The notes: generated by a model from the letters alone, not told the origin. Counted from the stretch's first letter, positions 1 to 9,582 are shown. The stretch is DNA of 64,000 nt from Pedobacter changchengzhani (GCF_004354365.1 NZ_SJCY01000001.1:186001-250000), one strand, 5' to 3'. Translations and numbers: made by a program.

Positions 1-330
1 GGCGTGAAAATAGATTTTTACGATGTAAAGGGAGCGTTATCGGGCACATTGGTAAGTGATTATGCCATTAGAAGGGAAAGCGAACAAAAAACTACTTTTA
101 CCAAAAACGTGGTTGTAAATAATGTTAAAGGCGATAAGTTTAGTTCAGAAGAGTTAATTTGGGATGAAGGGAAGAAGCTATTCTATTCTAACCAAAGGGT
201 TTATGTAACTACACCCGATGGAAATAATGTAGATGGCATGAATTTCGAAGCACCGCAAGATTTTAGTTCGTACCGACTTACACAAGGCAGTGGAGCGGTA
301 AATATGAAAGAGGGTTTATCTCCTCAATAA
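1..330 (+). CDS. lptC: LptC C-terminal part (LPS export periplasmic protein), 5' end outside window
   Basis: The reading frame is open from base 1 and ends at the TAA at 328-330, so only the last ~109 codons are visible. A GTG at 4 lies in frame but is unlikely to be the true start. The visible part alternates short beta strands (YDVKGALSGTLVSDYAIRR, then FTKNVVVNN, then a tail with EAPQDFSSYRLTQGSGAV), typical of the C-terminal half of the LptC beta-jellyroll. LptC passes lipopolysaccharide from the inner-membrane LptBFG transporter to LptA. Known of the family: Bacteroidota lptC often sits near PpiC-type isomerase genes, as here. Without the N-terminal membrane anchor the call is moderately sure. 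Confidence 0.6.
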   Translation, partial: GVKIDFYDVKGALSGTLVSDYAIRRESEQKTTFTKNVVVNNVKGDKFSSEELIWDEGKKLFYSNQRVYVTTPDGNNVDGMNFEAPQDFSSYRLTQGSGAVNMKEGLSPQ

Positions 331-502
331 CTAAAATTTATATTTTTTGCTTGTGATAAATTGTTCAGAATCTTAAGTCAAATTATATAATCTTATTGAA
401 AAATTACACCGTTAAAAAATGGAAATTTTGGCCTTGCTATTTGCTTAAAAATTAAACACTTATTAAATAAAATTTTGTGTTTTCTTTTTTGAGGCAAATT
501 TG

Positions 503-510
503 TATCTTGC
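503..510 (+). promoter_or_regulatory. Possible -7 element for the PpiC/SurA-type gene
   Basis: TATCTTGC lies 35 bases before the ATG at 546 and resembles the Bacteroidota -7 consensus TAnnTTTG with one shift. A TTTTG at 473-477 could act as the -33 element, but its spacing (25 bases) is longer than usual. Weak candidate. Confidence 0.3.
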
Positions 511-545
511 GCCCTCTTAAAAAACAAATAAATTATAGGTACAAT

Positions 546-2648
546 ATGGGAATAATGACACATTTGCGTAATCATCCAGGGAAAGTAATTGCGGCTATAG
601 GTATAGCAATGCTTGCATTTGTCATAGGGCCAGCTCTCGAGTCTGAACCTGTCAAATACTTAACCTCTTGGTTTACAGGGAAGTTACCTCCTGATGCGAT
701 TGGATCGGTTGATGACGTAATGATTAAATATGAGCAATTCAGCCCTAAAGTAGAGCAAAGCGTCAATCAGTTTAAACAGCAATACGGTGGCAATGTAAAT
801 CCGCAAATGCAAGCAATGGCTGTAGATCAAGCTTGGAATGGCGAATTGGGCAATATTCTTTTAAATAAAGAGTATGATCGTTTGGGTTTAAGTATATCTA
901 GCGATGAACTTTGGGATTTATTGCAAGGTAAAAATCCAAGTCCAATTATAAAACAATATTTCTCTGATAAAGAAACCGGACAAATTAACCGTGCTTCTTT
1001 AACTCAGTTTTTAAAATCTAAAGATCCTCAAGCTGCAAATCAGTCGTTATTGTTGCAAGAGGAAATTGAGAAGCAAGCATTACAGCAAAAATATTCTAAT
1101 TTGATTCGTAACTCAGTATATGTAACTTCGTTAGAAGCTACAGATGATTATACAAACCGTAATAAATTAGCAAACTTTAAATATGTTAATTTAGAGTACG
1201 CATCAATTGCAGATGCTTCTGTAAAGCCAACCGATGCAGATTACACTGATTATTACAACGAAAACAAAGCTCGTTTCAATAATCCTACAGAAACGCGCTC
1301 ATTTGAGTATGTTACTTTTAGCATTAACCCAAGTACTGAAGACTCAATTGCGGTTAAAACTCAGGTAGATAAAATTGCAGCAGATTTTAAAGCAGCACCA
1401 AACGATTCGCTTTTTGCAGCCATAAATTCTGATGTTAAATTGCCATTTACTTATTCATCTAAAGGAAAATTAGATCCAGCAGTAGATTCGGCAGTTTTCG
1501 CTTTACCAGCAGGAAGCTTTTACGGTCCTAAATTATCTGGCAACGCTTACAAAATGGTAAAAGTTATCGGTACACGCATTTCGCCTGATTCTGTTAAAGC
1601 AAGTCATATTTTAATCGATCCTTCAAAAGTAGGTGGCGAAGCAAATGCAGTTAAACTGGCCGATTCGTTAAAAGGTGTAATTTTAAAAGGGGGCAATTTT
1701 GCCGAGCTTGCAAAAACTTACAGTATTGATGGATCGAAAGAAAAAGGCGGCGAGCTGGGTACATTTGCGCGTGGTGCAATGGTTCCTGAATTCGAAAATG
1801 CAGTTTTTGATGGTAAAGCTGGTGATATTAAAGTTGTTAAATCGCAATTTGGTGTTCACGTAATTAAAATCGAAAAACAAATCGGTTCATCTAAAGTAGT
1901 TAAATATGCTTATGTAGAGAAAGCAGTAGCTGCAAGTAATAAAACACAAACTGCGGCATACAAAGCAGCAAGTAATTTTATGAACGATGTTAAAGGTAAA
2001 GACTTTAATAAATATGCTCAAGAAAAAGGTTTTAAAATTGGTTTAGCTGATAAGGTTACAGCAACGCAAGGTTTTGCTCCAGGTTTGGATAATCCTCGTA
2101 AATTAATTCAAAATGCTTTTGCAGCAGATAAAGGAAGCGTTTTGCCCGAAATTTATACCATGAACAATGCCTACATAATTGCGCATTTAACGGATATTAA
2201 ACCAAAAGGAGAATTACCTTTAGAGGCCGTTAAAAAAGAAATTGAGCCAATGGTAATTAACGCCGTTAAGGCAAAGCAATTGGCGGCAAAGTTTGAAAAA
2301 GCTGGAAACGGAAGTTTAGATCAAATCGCAACAAAAGTTGGTCGCTCGGTTTTCCCAGTAGAAAACCTTGTGTTTGCCAATCCGGTAATTCCTGGTGTAT
2401 CACAAGAAACTAAGGTTGTAGGTTCGGTATTTGGTGCGCAACCAGGTAAAGTTTCTAAGCCTGTTGATGGCGAAAAAGGTGTTTACGTTTTTGTTGTAGA
2501 TGGTTTTACAAATCCGGCTCCAATTGCAAATATGTTTAAACAAAAAGAAGCAATGTTGTTAAGTTTAGGTCAGCGTTCTTTAGGCGCAGCGTTCCAAGCC
2601 TTACAAGATCATGCTAAGATAAAAGACAATCGCGTGAAATTCTATTAA
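546..2648 (+). CDS. Membrane-anchored PpiC/SurA-type peptidyl-prolyl isomerase (PpiD-like)
   Basis: A periplasmic folding factor for outer-membrane proteins, 700 aa from the ATG at 546. That start is chosen over an in-frame ATG at 477 because MGIMTHLRNHPGK is the usual N-terminus of this Bacteroidota family and the upstream stretch has no coding character. Residues ~14-31 form one hydrophobic anchor (VIAAIGIAMLAFVIGPAL), followed by a long alpha-helical SurA_N-like region. One parvulin (rotamase) domain lies at ~347-440, starting at SVKASHILI and ending near FGVHVIKIEK. The C-terminal ~250 residues are a second chaperone-like helical part. This order (anchor, helical, parvulin, helical) matches PpiD. 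A strong terminator follows directly. Confidence 0.85.
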   Translation: MGIMTHLRNHPGKVIAAIGIAMLAFVIGPALESEPVKYLTSWFTGKLPPDAIGSVDDVMIKYEQFSPKVEQSVNQFKQQYGGNVNPQMQAMAVDQAWNGELGNILLNKEYDRLGLSISSDELWDLLQGKNPSPIIKQYFSDKETGQINRASLTQFLKSKDPQAANQSLLLQEEIEKQALQQKYSNLIRNSVYVTSLEATDDYTNRNKLANFKYVNLEYASIADASVKPTDADYTDYYNENKARFNNPTETRSFEYVTFSINPSTEDSIAVKTQVDKIAADFKAAPNDSLFAAINSDVKLPFTYSSKGKLDPAVDSAVFALPAGSFYGPKLSGNAYKMVKVIGTRISPDSVKASHILIDPSKVGGEANAVKLADSLKGVILKGGNFAELAKTYSIDGSKEKGGELGTFARGAMVPEFENAVFDGKAGDIKVVKSQFGVHVIKIEKQIGSSKVVKYAYVEKAVAASNKTQTAAYKAASNFMNDVKGKDFNKYAQEKGFKIGLADKVTATQGFAPGLDNPRKLIQNAFAADKGSVLPEIYTMNNAYIIAHLTDIKPKGELPLEAVKKEIEPMVINAVKAKQLAAKFEKAGNGSLDQIATKVGRSVFPVENLVFANPVIPGVSQETKVVGSVFGAQPGKVSKPVDGEKGVYVFVVDGFTNPAPIANMFKQKEAMLLSLGQRSLGAAFQALQDHAKIKDNRVKFY

Positions 2649-2669
2649 TTAGAATTTGCGTAATTTTAC

Positions 2670-2703
2670 AACCGTTTCAATGTATAATTGAAACGGTTTT
2701 TTT
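2670..2703 (+). terminator. Rho-independent terminator after the isomerase gene
   Basis: A perfect 12-bp stem (AACCGTTTCAAT, 2670-2681, with its complement at 2687-2698), a 5-base loop and a T run to 2703. It begins 21 bases after the stop codon and separates this gene from the DUF2480 gene. Confidence 0.85.
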
Positions 2704-2716
2704 ATTTGTACAAACT

Positions 2717-3232
2717 ATGGAAATTCAAGAAAACTTCGTTAATAAAGTAGCAAACAGCGGTTTAATTACCTTAAACCTCGAAGATTATTACGACAATGGA
2801 GAACGGGTTGTTTATGATATAAAAGAAAATCTTTTCCATGGGTTAATTTTAAAGGAAAAAGATTTTAGAGAATTTATAAAAAATCATGATTGGGCACAGT
2901 TTACAGGCAAAAATGTGGCAATAATCTGTTCTGCAGATGCGATAGTACCAACATGGGCTTATATGCTTTTGGCAAATAGAATGAAGCCTTTCGCAAAGCA
3001 GATTGTTTTTGGGAATATGGATACACTCGATGCCGTATTATTTGCTAAAGCATTATCAAGCATCAATGTAGAAACCTTTCGCGATGAGCGTGTGGTTATT
3101 AAGGGCTGTGGCGAATTGCAAATACCTGTTTCGGCTTATGTTGAAGTAACCAACCTATTAACGCCAGTGGTAAAAAGTTTAATGTTTGGCGAGCCTTGTT
3201 CTACAGTACCGGTTTATAAACGAAAAGATTAA
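2717..3232 (+). CDS. DUF2480-type family protein
   Basis: A 171-aa soluble protein starting MEIQENFVNKVANSGLITL. No signal peptide or membrane segment is visible. I recognise it as the Bacteroidota-specific DUF2480 family by its start and by the segment WAQFTGKNVAIICSADAIVP near residue 60-75. Function is unknown; family members are near-universal single copies in the phylum. The ATG lies 14 bases after the upstream terminator's T run, so the gene has its own promoter or depends on read-through. The DUF3108 gene follows after 90 bases. Confidence 0.7.
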   Translation: MEIQENFVNKVANSGLITLNLEDYYDNGERVVYDIKENLFHGLILKEKDFREFIKNHDWAQFTGKNVAIICSADAIVPTWAYMLLANRMKPFAKQIVFGNMDTLDAVLFAKALSSINVETFRDERVVIKGCGELQIPVSAYVEVTNLLTPVVKSLMFGEPCSTVPVYKRKD

Positions 3233-3322
3233 TTTTTCGTTTTGAGGATTCATTGCGTTAAATTGGTTTACTTTTTGCGTACATTTCGTTATCGATTCTG
3301 CACACACACAAATCAAACACAA

Positions 3323-4096
3323 ATGAAGACTTTAATTTTTATCGCTTTGAGCGGATTATTTTCGCTTAATGCATCTGCACAAGAAATTCCTTTTAAAAAG
3401 GAAGCTGTTTTTCAAGAGGGCGAAGTTTTAAGTTATCGGCTTAAATATGGTTTCGTAACCGCAGCAGAAGCCACTATAAAAGTAACCAACTCTGACTTAA
3501 AATTTGATGGTAAGCCAACTTATAAGCTTACCGTAGATGCGCAGACTTCGGGTACTTTTGATATTTTTTACAAAATTAGAGATCATTACGACTCTTATAT
3601 TGATAAAGTGGAACTAACACCCTATTTCTATCAAGAAAATATAAGAGAGGCAAGTTACCGCCGCCAAGATAAAGCGAGGTTTAACCAAGATGATAAAAAA
3701 GTGGTTTCCAATCGTGGAACATTTAAAACGCCAACAACGCAAACGTTCGATTTGGTATCTGCTTACTATTTTGCACGCAGTTTAGATATGGCAAAAATTA
3801 AAGTGGGCAATAAGTTTTCCATCAATTATTTCTTGGGAGATGAGATTTCGGCGTTAGAAGTAGAATATGTTGGTAAAGAAGTGATAAAAAGCAAATTGGG
3901 TAATATCCGTTGCTTAAAATTTAGCCCATCAATAAAACCTGGGCGTATTTTTAAAAAGGATAGTCGTTTATATTTATGGGTTACTGACGATGGAAATAGA
4001 GTTCCGGTAAGGGCAGAGGTAGAGATTTTGGTGGGCTCAGTTGTGATGGAATTAAAATCTGCTGCGGGTTTAAAATACGCATTGGCTAAAGATTAG
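3323..4096 (+). CDS. DUF3108 domain secreted protein
   Basis: 257 aa from the ATG at 3323. That start is preferred over an in-frame codon at 3242 because it gives a clean signal peptide (MKTLIFIALSGLFSLNASAQ, cleavage after residue ~20). The mature protein starts with the FKKEAVFQEGEVLSYRLKYGF segment typical of DUF3108, a periplasmic beta-rich fold of unknown function found widely in Bacteroidota and Proteobacteria. No catalytic motif is evident. The DUF3109 gene starts 3 bases after its stop, so the two are probably co-transcribed. Confidence 0.75.
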   Translation: MKTLIFIALSGLFSLNASAQEIPFKKEAVFQEGEVLSYRLKYGFVTAAEATIKVTNSDLKFDGKPTYKLTVDAQTSGTFDIFYKIRDHYDSYIDKVELTPYFYQENIREASYRRQDKARFNQDDKKVVSNRGTFKTPTTQTFDLVSAYYFARSLDMAKIKVGNKFSINYFLGDEISALEVEYVGKEVIKSKLGNIRCLKFSPSIKPGRIFKKDSRLYLWVTDDGNRVPVRAEVEILVGSVVMELKSAAGLKYALAKD

Positions 4097-4099
4097 ATA

Positions 4100-4663
4100 A
4101 TGATAGAAGTAGAAAATGTGCTTGTGCACGAAGATGTTATAAAAGAAAATTTTGTTTGTAATTTAAGCAAGTGTAAAGGTATTTGTTGTGTTGAGGGAGA
4201 TTCTGGCGCGCCGCTCGATGCGGAAGAAACCGCTATTTTGGCCGAGATTTACCCAAAGATAAAACACCTGTTAAATGAAAAAGGAATTAAAGCCATAGAA
4301 GAACAAGGAACTTCGGTTACGGATTTGGATGGAGATTTGACCACGCCCTGTGTTGATGGAAATAAAGAATGCGCGTACGTTTTATTTGAAGGTGGGATAA
4401 CTAAATGTGCCATAGAAAAAGCTTATGAGGAAGGATTAGTAGCATGGCAAAAGCCTATTTCGTGCCATTTATATCCAATTCGCATTACCAAATACCCCGA
4501 ATTTGATGTGTTGAATTACGACCGTTGGAGCATTTGCAGTGATGCTTGTACTTTTGGAAGAGAATTAAAAGTGCCCGTTTACAGTTTCTTAAAAACGCCA
4601 CTTATTCGAAAATATGGCGAAGCTTGGTACAAAGAACTTGAAGAATCAGTGGCATTGATGTAA
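4100..4663 (+). CDS. DUF3109 cysteine-rich protein
   Basis: 187 aa, cytoplasmic. Cysteines cluster at the N-terminus (FVCNLSKCKGICC, residues ~19-31) and recur at TPCVDGNKECAYV, ISCHLYPIRI and WSICSDAC. This is the metal-binding pattern of DUF3109, which is related to the YkgJ zinc/iron-cluster family. Function is unknown; a bound metal or Fe-S centre is inferred from the cysteine spacing. It starts 3 bases after the DUF3108 gene. Confidence 0.75.
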   Translation: MIEVENVLVHEDVIKENFVCNLSKCKGICCVEGDSGAPLDAEETAILAEIYPKIKHLLNEKGIKAIEEQGTSVTDLDGDLTTPCVDGNKECAYVLFEGGITKCAIEKAYEEGLVAWQKPISCHLYPIRITKYPEFDVLNYDRWSICSDACTFGRELKVPVYSFLKTPLIRKYGEAWYKELEESVALM

Positions 4664-4733
4664 ACAGATTACTCGTTAATAGTTGCTATTTTACAATATC
4701 TAAGGTATTTTAGCCGATAGAAAAAAATAAACT

Positions 4734-5783
4734 GTGAAAAAAATCTTAATTACAGGCGGTGCAGGCTTCATTGGCTCTCATGTTGTTCGTCGATTTGTTA
4801 CTAATTACCCGCAATATGAGATTGTAAATCTTGATAAGTTGACTTATGCAGGTAACCTTGAAAATTTAACTGACATAGAAAATAAACCTAACTACCGGTT
4901 TGTTAAAGCGGATATTGCCGATGCGGTTGCGATGAACGGGCTTTTTGAGAAAGAAAACTTCGATGCAGTAATTCACCTTGCTGCAGAAAGCCATGTAGAT
5001 CGTTCTATTACCGATCCAACTGCCTTTGTAATTACCAATGTAATTGGAACTGTAAATTTGTTAAATGCTGTCCGCGAGTATTGGAAAGGCGATTATGATA
5101 AAAAGAGATTTTATCACGTGAGTACCGATGAAGTTTATGGGGCTTTGGGCGATGAGGGAATGTTTACCGAAACCACAGCCTACGATCCTCATAGTCCATA
5201 TTCTGCTTCTAAAGCAAGTTCCGATCATTTTGTTAGGGCTTATCATGATACTTATGGTTTAGATTGTGTTATATCTAACTGTTCTAATAATTATGGTTCG
5301 AACCATTTTCCCGAAAAGTTAATTCCTTTAGCCATAAATAATATTAAAAATAATAAACCCGTTCCTGTTTACGGTAAGGGCGAAAACATTCGTGATTGGT
5401 TATGGGTTGAAGATCACGCACGTGCCATCGATGTAATTTTTCATCAAGCTAAAACTGGCGAAACCTATAATATTGGCGGTCATAATGAATGGAAAAATAT
5501 TGATTTAATCAATCTTCTTTGTTCAATTATGGATGAAAAATTAGGAAGACAAGCAGGAACATCAGCAAAATTAATTACTTATGTTACCGATAGAGCGGGC
5601 CACGATTTGCGTTATGCGATAGATTCCACCAAACTACAAAATGAATTGAATTGGGTGCCAAGTTTACAGTTTGAAGAAGGTTTGGCAAAAACGGTAGATT
5701 GGTATTTAGAAAACGAAGATTGGCTGAACAATGTAACATCAGGTAATTATCAATCGTATTACGAACAACAATATAATTCCTAA
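4734..5783 (+). CDS. rfbB: dTDP-glucose 4,6-dehydratase
   Basis: Second step of dTDP-L-rhamnose synthesis: dTDP-glucose to dTDP-4-keto-6-deoxyglucose. 349 aa, the usual length, from a GTG start. Extended-SDR features are all present: NAD-binding GGAGFIGSHVV at residues 8-18, STDEVYG at ~130-136 (catalytic Thr-Asp-Glu) and the YSASK catalytic Tyr/Lys at ~156-160. It is the first gene of rfbBCDA; rfbC starts 2 bases after its stop. Its product could also feed the aminotransferase at 53.5 kb. Confidence 0.95.
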   Translation: MKKILITGGAGFIGSHVVRRFVTNYPQYEIVNLDKLTYAGNLENLTDIENKPNYRFVKADIADAVAMNGLFEKENFDAVIHLAAESHVDRSITDPTAFVITNVIGTVNLLNAVREYWKGDYDKKRFYHVSTDEVYGALGDEGMFTETTAYDPHSPYSASKASSDHFVRAYHDTYGLDCVISNCSNNYGSNHFPEKLIPLAINNIKNNKPVPVYGKGENIRDWLWVEDHARAIDVIFHQAKTGETYNIGGHNEWKNIDLINLLCSIMDEKLGRQAGTSAKLITYVTDRAGHDLRYAIDSTKLQNELNWVPSLQFEEGLAKTVDWYLENEDWLNNVTSGNYQSYYEQQYNS

Positions 5784-5785
5784 TA

Positions 5786-6325
5786 ATGGAAATTGAGCAA
5801 ACTGGCTTAAAAGACTGCCTAATTATTAAACCAAGAATTTTTGAAGATGCTCGAGGCTATTTCTTCGAAAGTTTTAACCGCGATACGTTTGCACAAAAAA
5901 CTGGTCTGTCTGGTGATTTTGTGCAAGATAATCAATCTTTCTCCGCTTATGGGGTAATTAGGGGCTTACATGCGCAAGGTGGCGAGTTTGCGCAGGCCAA
6001 GTTAGTTCGTGTTTTAAAAGGCGAAGTGCTTGATGTTGCCGTTGATATGCGCAAAGATTCTGAAACCTATGGCAAACACTTTTCGATTAAATTAAGCGCC
6101 GATAATAATTTGCAACTTTATATTCCAAGAGGTTTTTTACACGGATTTTCAGTGCTAAGCGAAACTGCTGAATTTTTTTATAAGTGCGATAATTTTTACA
6201 ACAAAGCATCAGAAATTGGTGTGGTTTACAATGATAGAGATTTAAATATCGATTGGTTAATTCCCGGTGGGGATGAATCTATTTCGGATAAGGATGAAGT
6301 GCTTAATTCTTTTTCTGCTTTATAA
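5786..6325 (+). CDS. rfbC: dTDP-4-dehydrorhamnose 3,5-epimerase
   Basis: Third rhamnose step: epimerises dTDP-4-keto-6-deoxyglucose at C3 and C5. 179 aa, cupin fold. Visible motifs are DARGYFFESF near residue 22, RGLHAQ at ~60 (catalytic His) and PRGFLHGFSVLSE at ~113-125. The stop codon overlaps the rfbD start by one base (TAATG), indicating translational coupling. Confidence 0.95.
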   Translation: MEIEQTGLKDCLIIKPRIFEDARGYFFESFNRDTFAQKTGLSGDFVQDNQSFSAYGVIRGLHAQGGEFAQAKLVRVLKGEVLDVAVDMRKDSETYGKHFSIKLSADNNLQLYIPRGFLHGFSVLSETAEFFYKCDNFYNKASEIGVVYNDRDLNIDWLIPGGDESISDKDEVLNSFSAL

Positions 6326-7185
6326 TGGGTAAAATATTAGTAATAGGAGCCGGCGGACAATTAGGGCAATGCCTTAAAACAGTTGCTAATAGAAGAGGCA
6401 TTGATGAAATCAGTTTTCCAGCAGAACAAGAAGCCAATATTTTAAACGAAGAAGGTTTAAATATCTTGTTGCAGCATGAAAAGCCAAAGTACGTAATTAA
6501 TTGCGCTGCATATACGGCTGTAGATAAAGCCGAAGATGAAGTTGATTTAGCGAAAGCCGTGAATGAAATTGGTGCGGGGAATTTAGCCGAAGCGTGTAAA
6601 AATAGCAATGCTACACTAATTCATGTTTCTACCGATTTTGTTTTTGAAGGGAATGAAGTAAAACTTTTGAAAGAAGATGATATTGCTAATCCCATTAATG
6701 TTTATGGCGTAACCAAATTAGCAGGGGAAAAACTCGTCGAATCAATCTTGCCTGAACATTTCATCGTCCGTACCAGTTGGTTGTATTCAGAATACGGCAA
6801 TAACTTTACAAAAACAATGCTAAAGTTGGGTGCAGAAAGGGATGAATTAAATATTATTGCAGATCAGATCGGAACACCAACTTATGCAATAGATTTGGCA
6901 AATGCTATTTTCGATATTATTGCATTAGAAAGTAACGCTTTCGGTATTTATCATTACAGTAATGAAGGTATAACCTCATGGTACGATTTTGCCAAAGCGA
7001 TATTCGATATTAGTAAAACAGATGTCAAGGTTAATCCAATTCCGGGATCAGCTTACCCTACTAAAGCAATTCGGCCAGCATTTTCGGTGATGGATAAATC
7101 AAAAATTAAGAATACATTTAACATCACTATTCCTTACTGGCGAGATAGTTTGGTGGAATGTGTAAATGCAATTAACAGAAATTAA
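6325..7185 (+). CDS. rfbD: dTDP-4-dehydrorhamnose reductase
   Basis: Last rhamnose step: NAD(P)H reduction to dTDP-L-rhamnose. 286 aa. Nucleotide-binding GAGGQLGQ at ~8-15, NCAAYTAVDKAE near 55, STDFVFEG at ~98 and YGVTKLAGE (catalytic Tyr and Lys) near 126-134. It overlaps rfbC by one base. A 79-base gap with a short tandem repeat separates it from rfbA. Confidence 0.95.
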   Translation: MGKILVIGAGGQLGQCLKTVANRRGIDEISFPAEQEANILNEEGLNILLQHEKPKYVINCAAYTAVDKAEDEVDLAKAVNEIGAGNLAEACKNSNATLIHVSTDFVFEGNEVKLLKEDDIANPINVYGVTKLAGEKLVESILPEHFIVRTSWLYSEYGNNFTKTMLKLGAERDELNIIADQIGTPTYAIDLANAIFDIIALESNAFGIYHYSNEGITSWYDFAKAIFDISKTDVKVNPIPGSAYPTKAIRPAFSVMDKSKIKNTFNITIPYWRDSLVECVNAINRN

Positions 7186-7223
7186 TTTAACAAAAATTAG
7201 AGAGAGGAGTTGCTGGGAATTTT

Positions 7224-7251
7224 TCTCAAATCTAACATCTCAAATCTAATA
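7224..7251. repeat. Two-copy 14-bp tandem repeat between rfbD and rfbA
   Basis: Units 7224-7237 (TCTCAAATCTAACA) and 7238-7251 (TCTCAAATCTAATA) differ by one base, and a partial third unit (TCTC) follows. It lies in the leader just before the rfbA start at 7265. No function can be assigned. Confidence 0.6.
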
Positions 7252-7264
7252 TCTCTAAAAAAAA

Positions 7265-8125
7265 ATGAAAGGTATAATTTTAGCAGGAGGCAGTGGCACA
7301 CGTTTACATCCATTAACTTTGGCATGTAGCAAACAGATGATGCCAGTTTACGATAAACCGATGATCTATTATCCTTTATCTACTTTGATGCTTGCTGGTA
7401 TTAAAGAAATCCTCATTATTTCTACACCACACGATTTGCCAAATTTTGAGAAATTGTTGGGCAGCGGTGCATCTTTAGGTTGTAAATTTAGTTACGCCGT
7501 TCAGGCAGAACCAAATGGTTTAGCGCAGGCTTTTGTTATTGGTGCAGACTTTATTGGTAATGATAAAGTGGCTTTAGTTTTAGGTGATAATATTTTTCAT
7601 GGTGATGGAATGGCTAAACTTTTGCAAGCCAGTTCCGATCCTGATGGTGGTGTTGTATTTGCTTACCAGGTTGCTGATCCAGAAAGATATGGTGTGGTAG
7701 AATTTGATGAGCAGAAAAAAGCCATTTCAATTGAGGAAAAACCAACTTCACCGAAGTCAGATTATGCTGTTCCAGGATTGTACTTTTATGATAATTCTGT
7801 TGTAGAAATTGCTAAAAACATAAAACCATCTCCGCGTGGAGAATACGAAATTACAGATGTAAATAAGGTTTATTTAGCGCAAGGAAAGTTACAGGTTGGT
7901 GTATTGAGTAGAGGAACGGCTTGGTTAGATACGGGTACTTTTACCTCTTTAATGCAGGCCGGGCAGTTTGTGCAAATTATCGAAGAACGCCAAGGCTTAA
8001 AAATTGGTTGTATTGAGGAAATTGCCTATCGGATGGGTTTTATAACAGCAGAACAACTAAAGGCAATTGCTACACCGCTGGTAAAAAGTGGTTACGGGGA
8101 ATATTTGCTTAAGCAGATTAAATAG
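7265..8125 (+). CDS. rfbA: Glucose-1-phosphate thymidylyltransferase
   Basis: First step of the dTDP-sugar pathway: glucose-1-phosphate plus dTTP to dTDP-glucose. 286 aa, typical of RfbA/RmlA. The N-terminal pyrophosphorylase signature [16 protein letters not shown] is at residues 3-18. [20 protein letters not shown] follows, and [10 protein letters not shown] at ~108-117 carries the metal-binding Asp. [19 protein letters not shown] lies near 158-176. It is the last rfb gene; a 182-base gap with a dispersed repeat follows. Confidence 0.95.
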   Translation: MKGIILAGGSGTRLHPLTLACSKQMMPVYDKPMIYYPLSTLMLAGIKEILIISTPHDLPNFEKLLGSGASLGCKFSYAVQAEPNGLAQAFVIGADFIGNDKVALVLGDNIFHGDGMAKLLQASSDPDGGVVFAYQVADPERYGVVEFDEQKKAISIEEKPTSPKSDYAVPGLYFYDNSVVEIAKNIKPSPRGEYEITDVNKVYLAQGKLQVGVLSRGTAWLDTGTFTSLMQAGQFVQIIEERQGLKIGCIEEIAYRMGFITAEQLKAIATPLVKSGYGEYLLKQIK

Positions 8126-8161
8126 GATTTTTTTTGGGTTATTAGATGAAACAAATAGTGT

Positions 8162-8187
8162 TGTCATCCTGAGCCTGTCGAAGGACA
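8162..8187. repeat. REP-like imperfect palindrome
   Basis: TGTCATCCTGAGCCTGTCG plus AAGGACA forms an imperfect hairpin (TGTC with GACA, TCCT with AGGA). The core CCTGAGCCTGTCGAAGG matches, from memory, a short repeat dispersed in many Bacteroidota genomes. Only one copy is seen in this window. Confidence 0.5.
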
Positions 8188-8307
8188 ATATTTTCTAGAG
8201 GCTATTGCAAGGTTTTTGGTAGGTTGACCCTAACAGCGCTATCGGCTGACAACGATTAAGTTATCATACCTTTGGCATAGTTAACAGACAAATTATACTA
8301 ATAAAAA

Positions 8308-9582
8308 ATGAAAAACAAGCAAATTGCAATTATTGGATTGGGCTATGTCGGCTTACCACTCGCAATTGAATTTGCTAAAAAATATAAAGTAGTTGGTTTT
8401 GATATTGATAACGAAAGAATTACATCTCTCAAAAATGGGTTAGATTTAACTAAGGAAGCGAATATAGAAGAGCTAAAGTCGGTTATAAAGCAAAATGCCA
8501 AAGGTTTAACCTTAACTGCGCAACAATCTGATCTTATTAATTGCAACATTTTTATCATTACCGTACCTACACCTGTTGATGATTTAAAGCAACCAAACTT
8601 ATCGTTTCTTTTAGATGCTTCGGCAATGGTTGGGAGCATTTTAAAACCAAATGACATTGTTATTTATGAATCTACGGTTTACCCTGGATGTACGGAGGAA
8701 GACTGCGTACCTGTTCTCGAAAAAACATCTGGCTTAAAGTATAATGAAGATTTCTACTGTGGTTATTCACCCGAAAGGATTAACCCTGGCGATAAAATAA
8801 ATACGTTAATTAAAATTAAAAAAGTTACTTCGGGCTCAACGCCAGAAATTGCACTACAAATTGATGCACTTTATACTTCGATAATTGAAGCTGGCACACA
8901 TTTAGCGCCGAGTATAAAAGTAGCAGAAGCATCAAAAGCGATAGAGAACGCACAAAGAGATGTGAACATTTCCTTCGTGAATGAATTGGCCCTAATATTC
9001 GATAAAATGAATATTGACACGGCGGATGTGTTGGCTGCCGCCTCTACAAAATGGAATTTTTTAAATTACAAACCGGGTTTAGTTGGCGGGCACTGTATTG
9101 GTGTGGATCCTTACTATATGGCTTATAAAGCAGAAAAGCTCGGCTACAAGCCCGAAGTTATTTTATCAGGAAGGAAAGTGAATGATAATATGGGCATTTT
9201 TGTCGCCAATAAGTTAATTAAGTTAATGCTTGCTCGTGATAAAGTAGTTAAGAATGCTAAAATTTTAATTCTTGGTATCGCCTTTAAAGAAAATTGTCCA
9301 GATGTTAGAAATACTAAGGTGGTTGATATTTATCACGAATTGAGATCTTTTAGTATGGAGGTTGATATTTACGACCCTTGGGCAAACGCGGATCAAGTAA
9401 AAGCAGAATATAATATAGATTTAATTAAGCTCGAAAATTTTAAAGTGTACGACGGAATTGTGATTGCTGTTGCACATCGAGAGTTTTTAAAGTTAAACTT
9501 TAGTGCGTATAAAAATGATGGGGCTGTTATTTTCGATACAAAATCTTTTATCAATCGTGATTTAGTTGATGGAAGATTGTAA
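8308..9582 (+). CDS. UDP-N-acetyl-hexosamine 6-dehydrogenase, TviB/WbpO type
   Basis: Oxidises a UDP-HexNAc to the uronic acid, supplying a charged amino-sugar for surface glycan. 424 aa. NAD-binding GLGYVGLP at 10-17. The catalytic cysteine is in GGHCIGVDPYYMAYKAE (Cys ~263). The following GYKPEVILSGRKVNDNMG and the C-terminal ILGIAFKENCPDVRNTKV are typical of TviB (Vi antigen) rather than UDP-glucose dehydrogenase. Whether the substrate is UDP-GlcNAc or UDP-GalNAc cannot be told from sequence. It follows rfbA at 182 bases and ends at the terminator at 9616. Confidence 0.85.
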   Translation: MKNKQIAIIGLGYVGLPLAIEFAKKYKVVGFDIDNERITSLKNGLDLTKEANIEELKSVIKQNAKGLTLTAQQSDLINCNIFIITVPTPVDDLKQPNLSFLLDASAMVGSILKPNDIVIYESTVYPGCTEEDCVPVLEKTSGLKYNEDFYCGYSPERINPGDKINTLIKIKKVTSGSTPEIALQIDALYTSIIEAGTHLAPSIKVAEASKAIENAQRDVNISFVNELALIFDKMNIDTADVLAAASTKWNFLNYKPGLVGGHCIGVDPYYMAYKAEKLGYKPEVILSGRKVNDNMGIFVANKLIKLMLARDKVVKNAKILILGIAFKENCPDVRNTKVVDIYHELRSFSMEVDIYDPWANADQVKAEYNIDLIKLENFKVYDGIVIAVAHREFLKLNFSAYKNDGAVIFDTKSFINRDLVDGRL

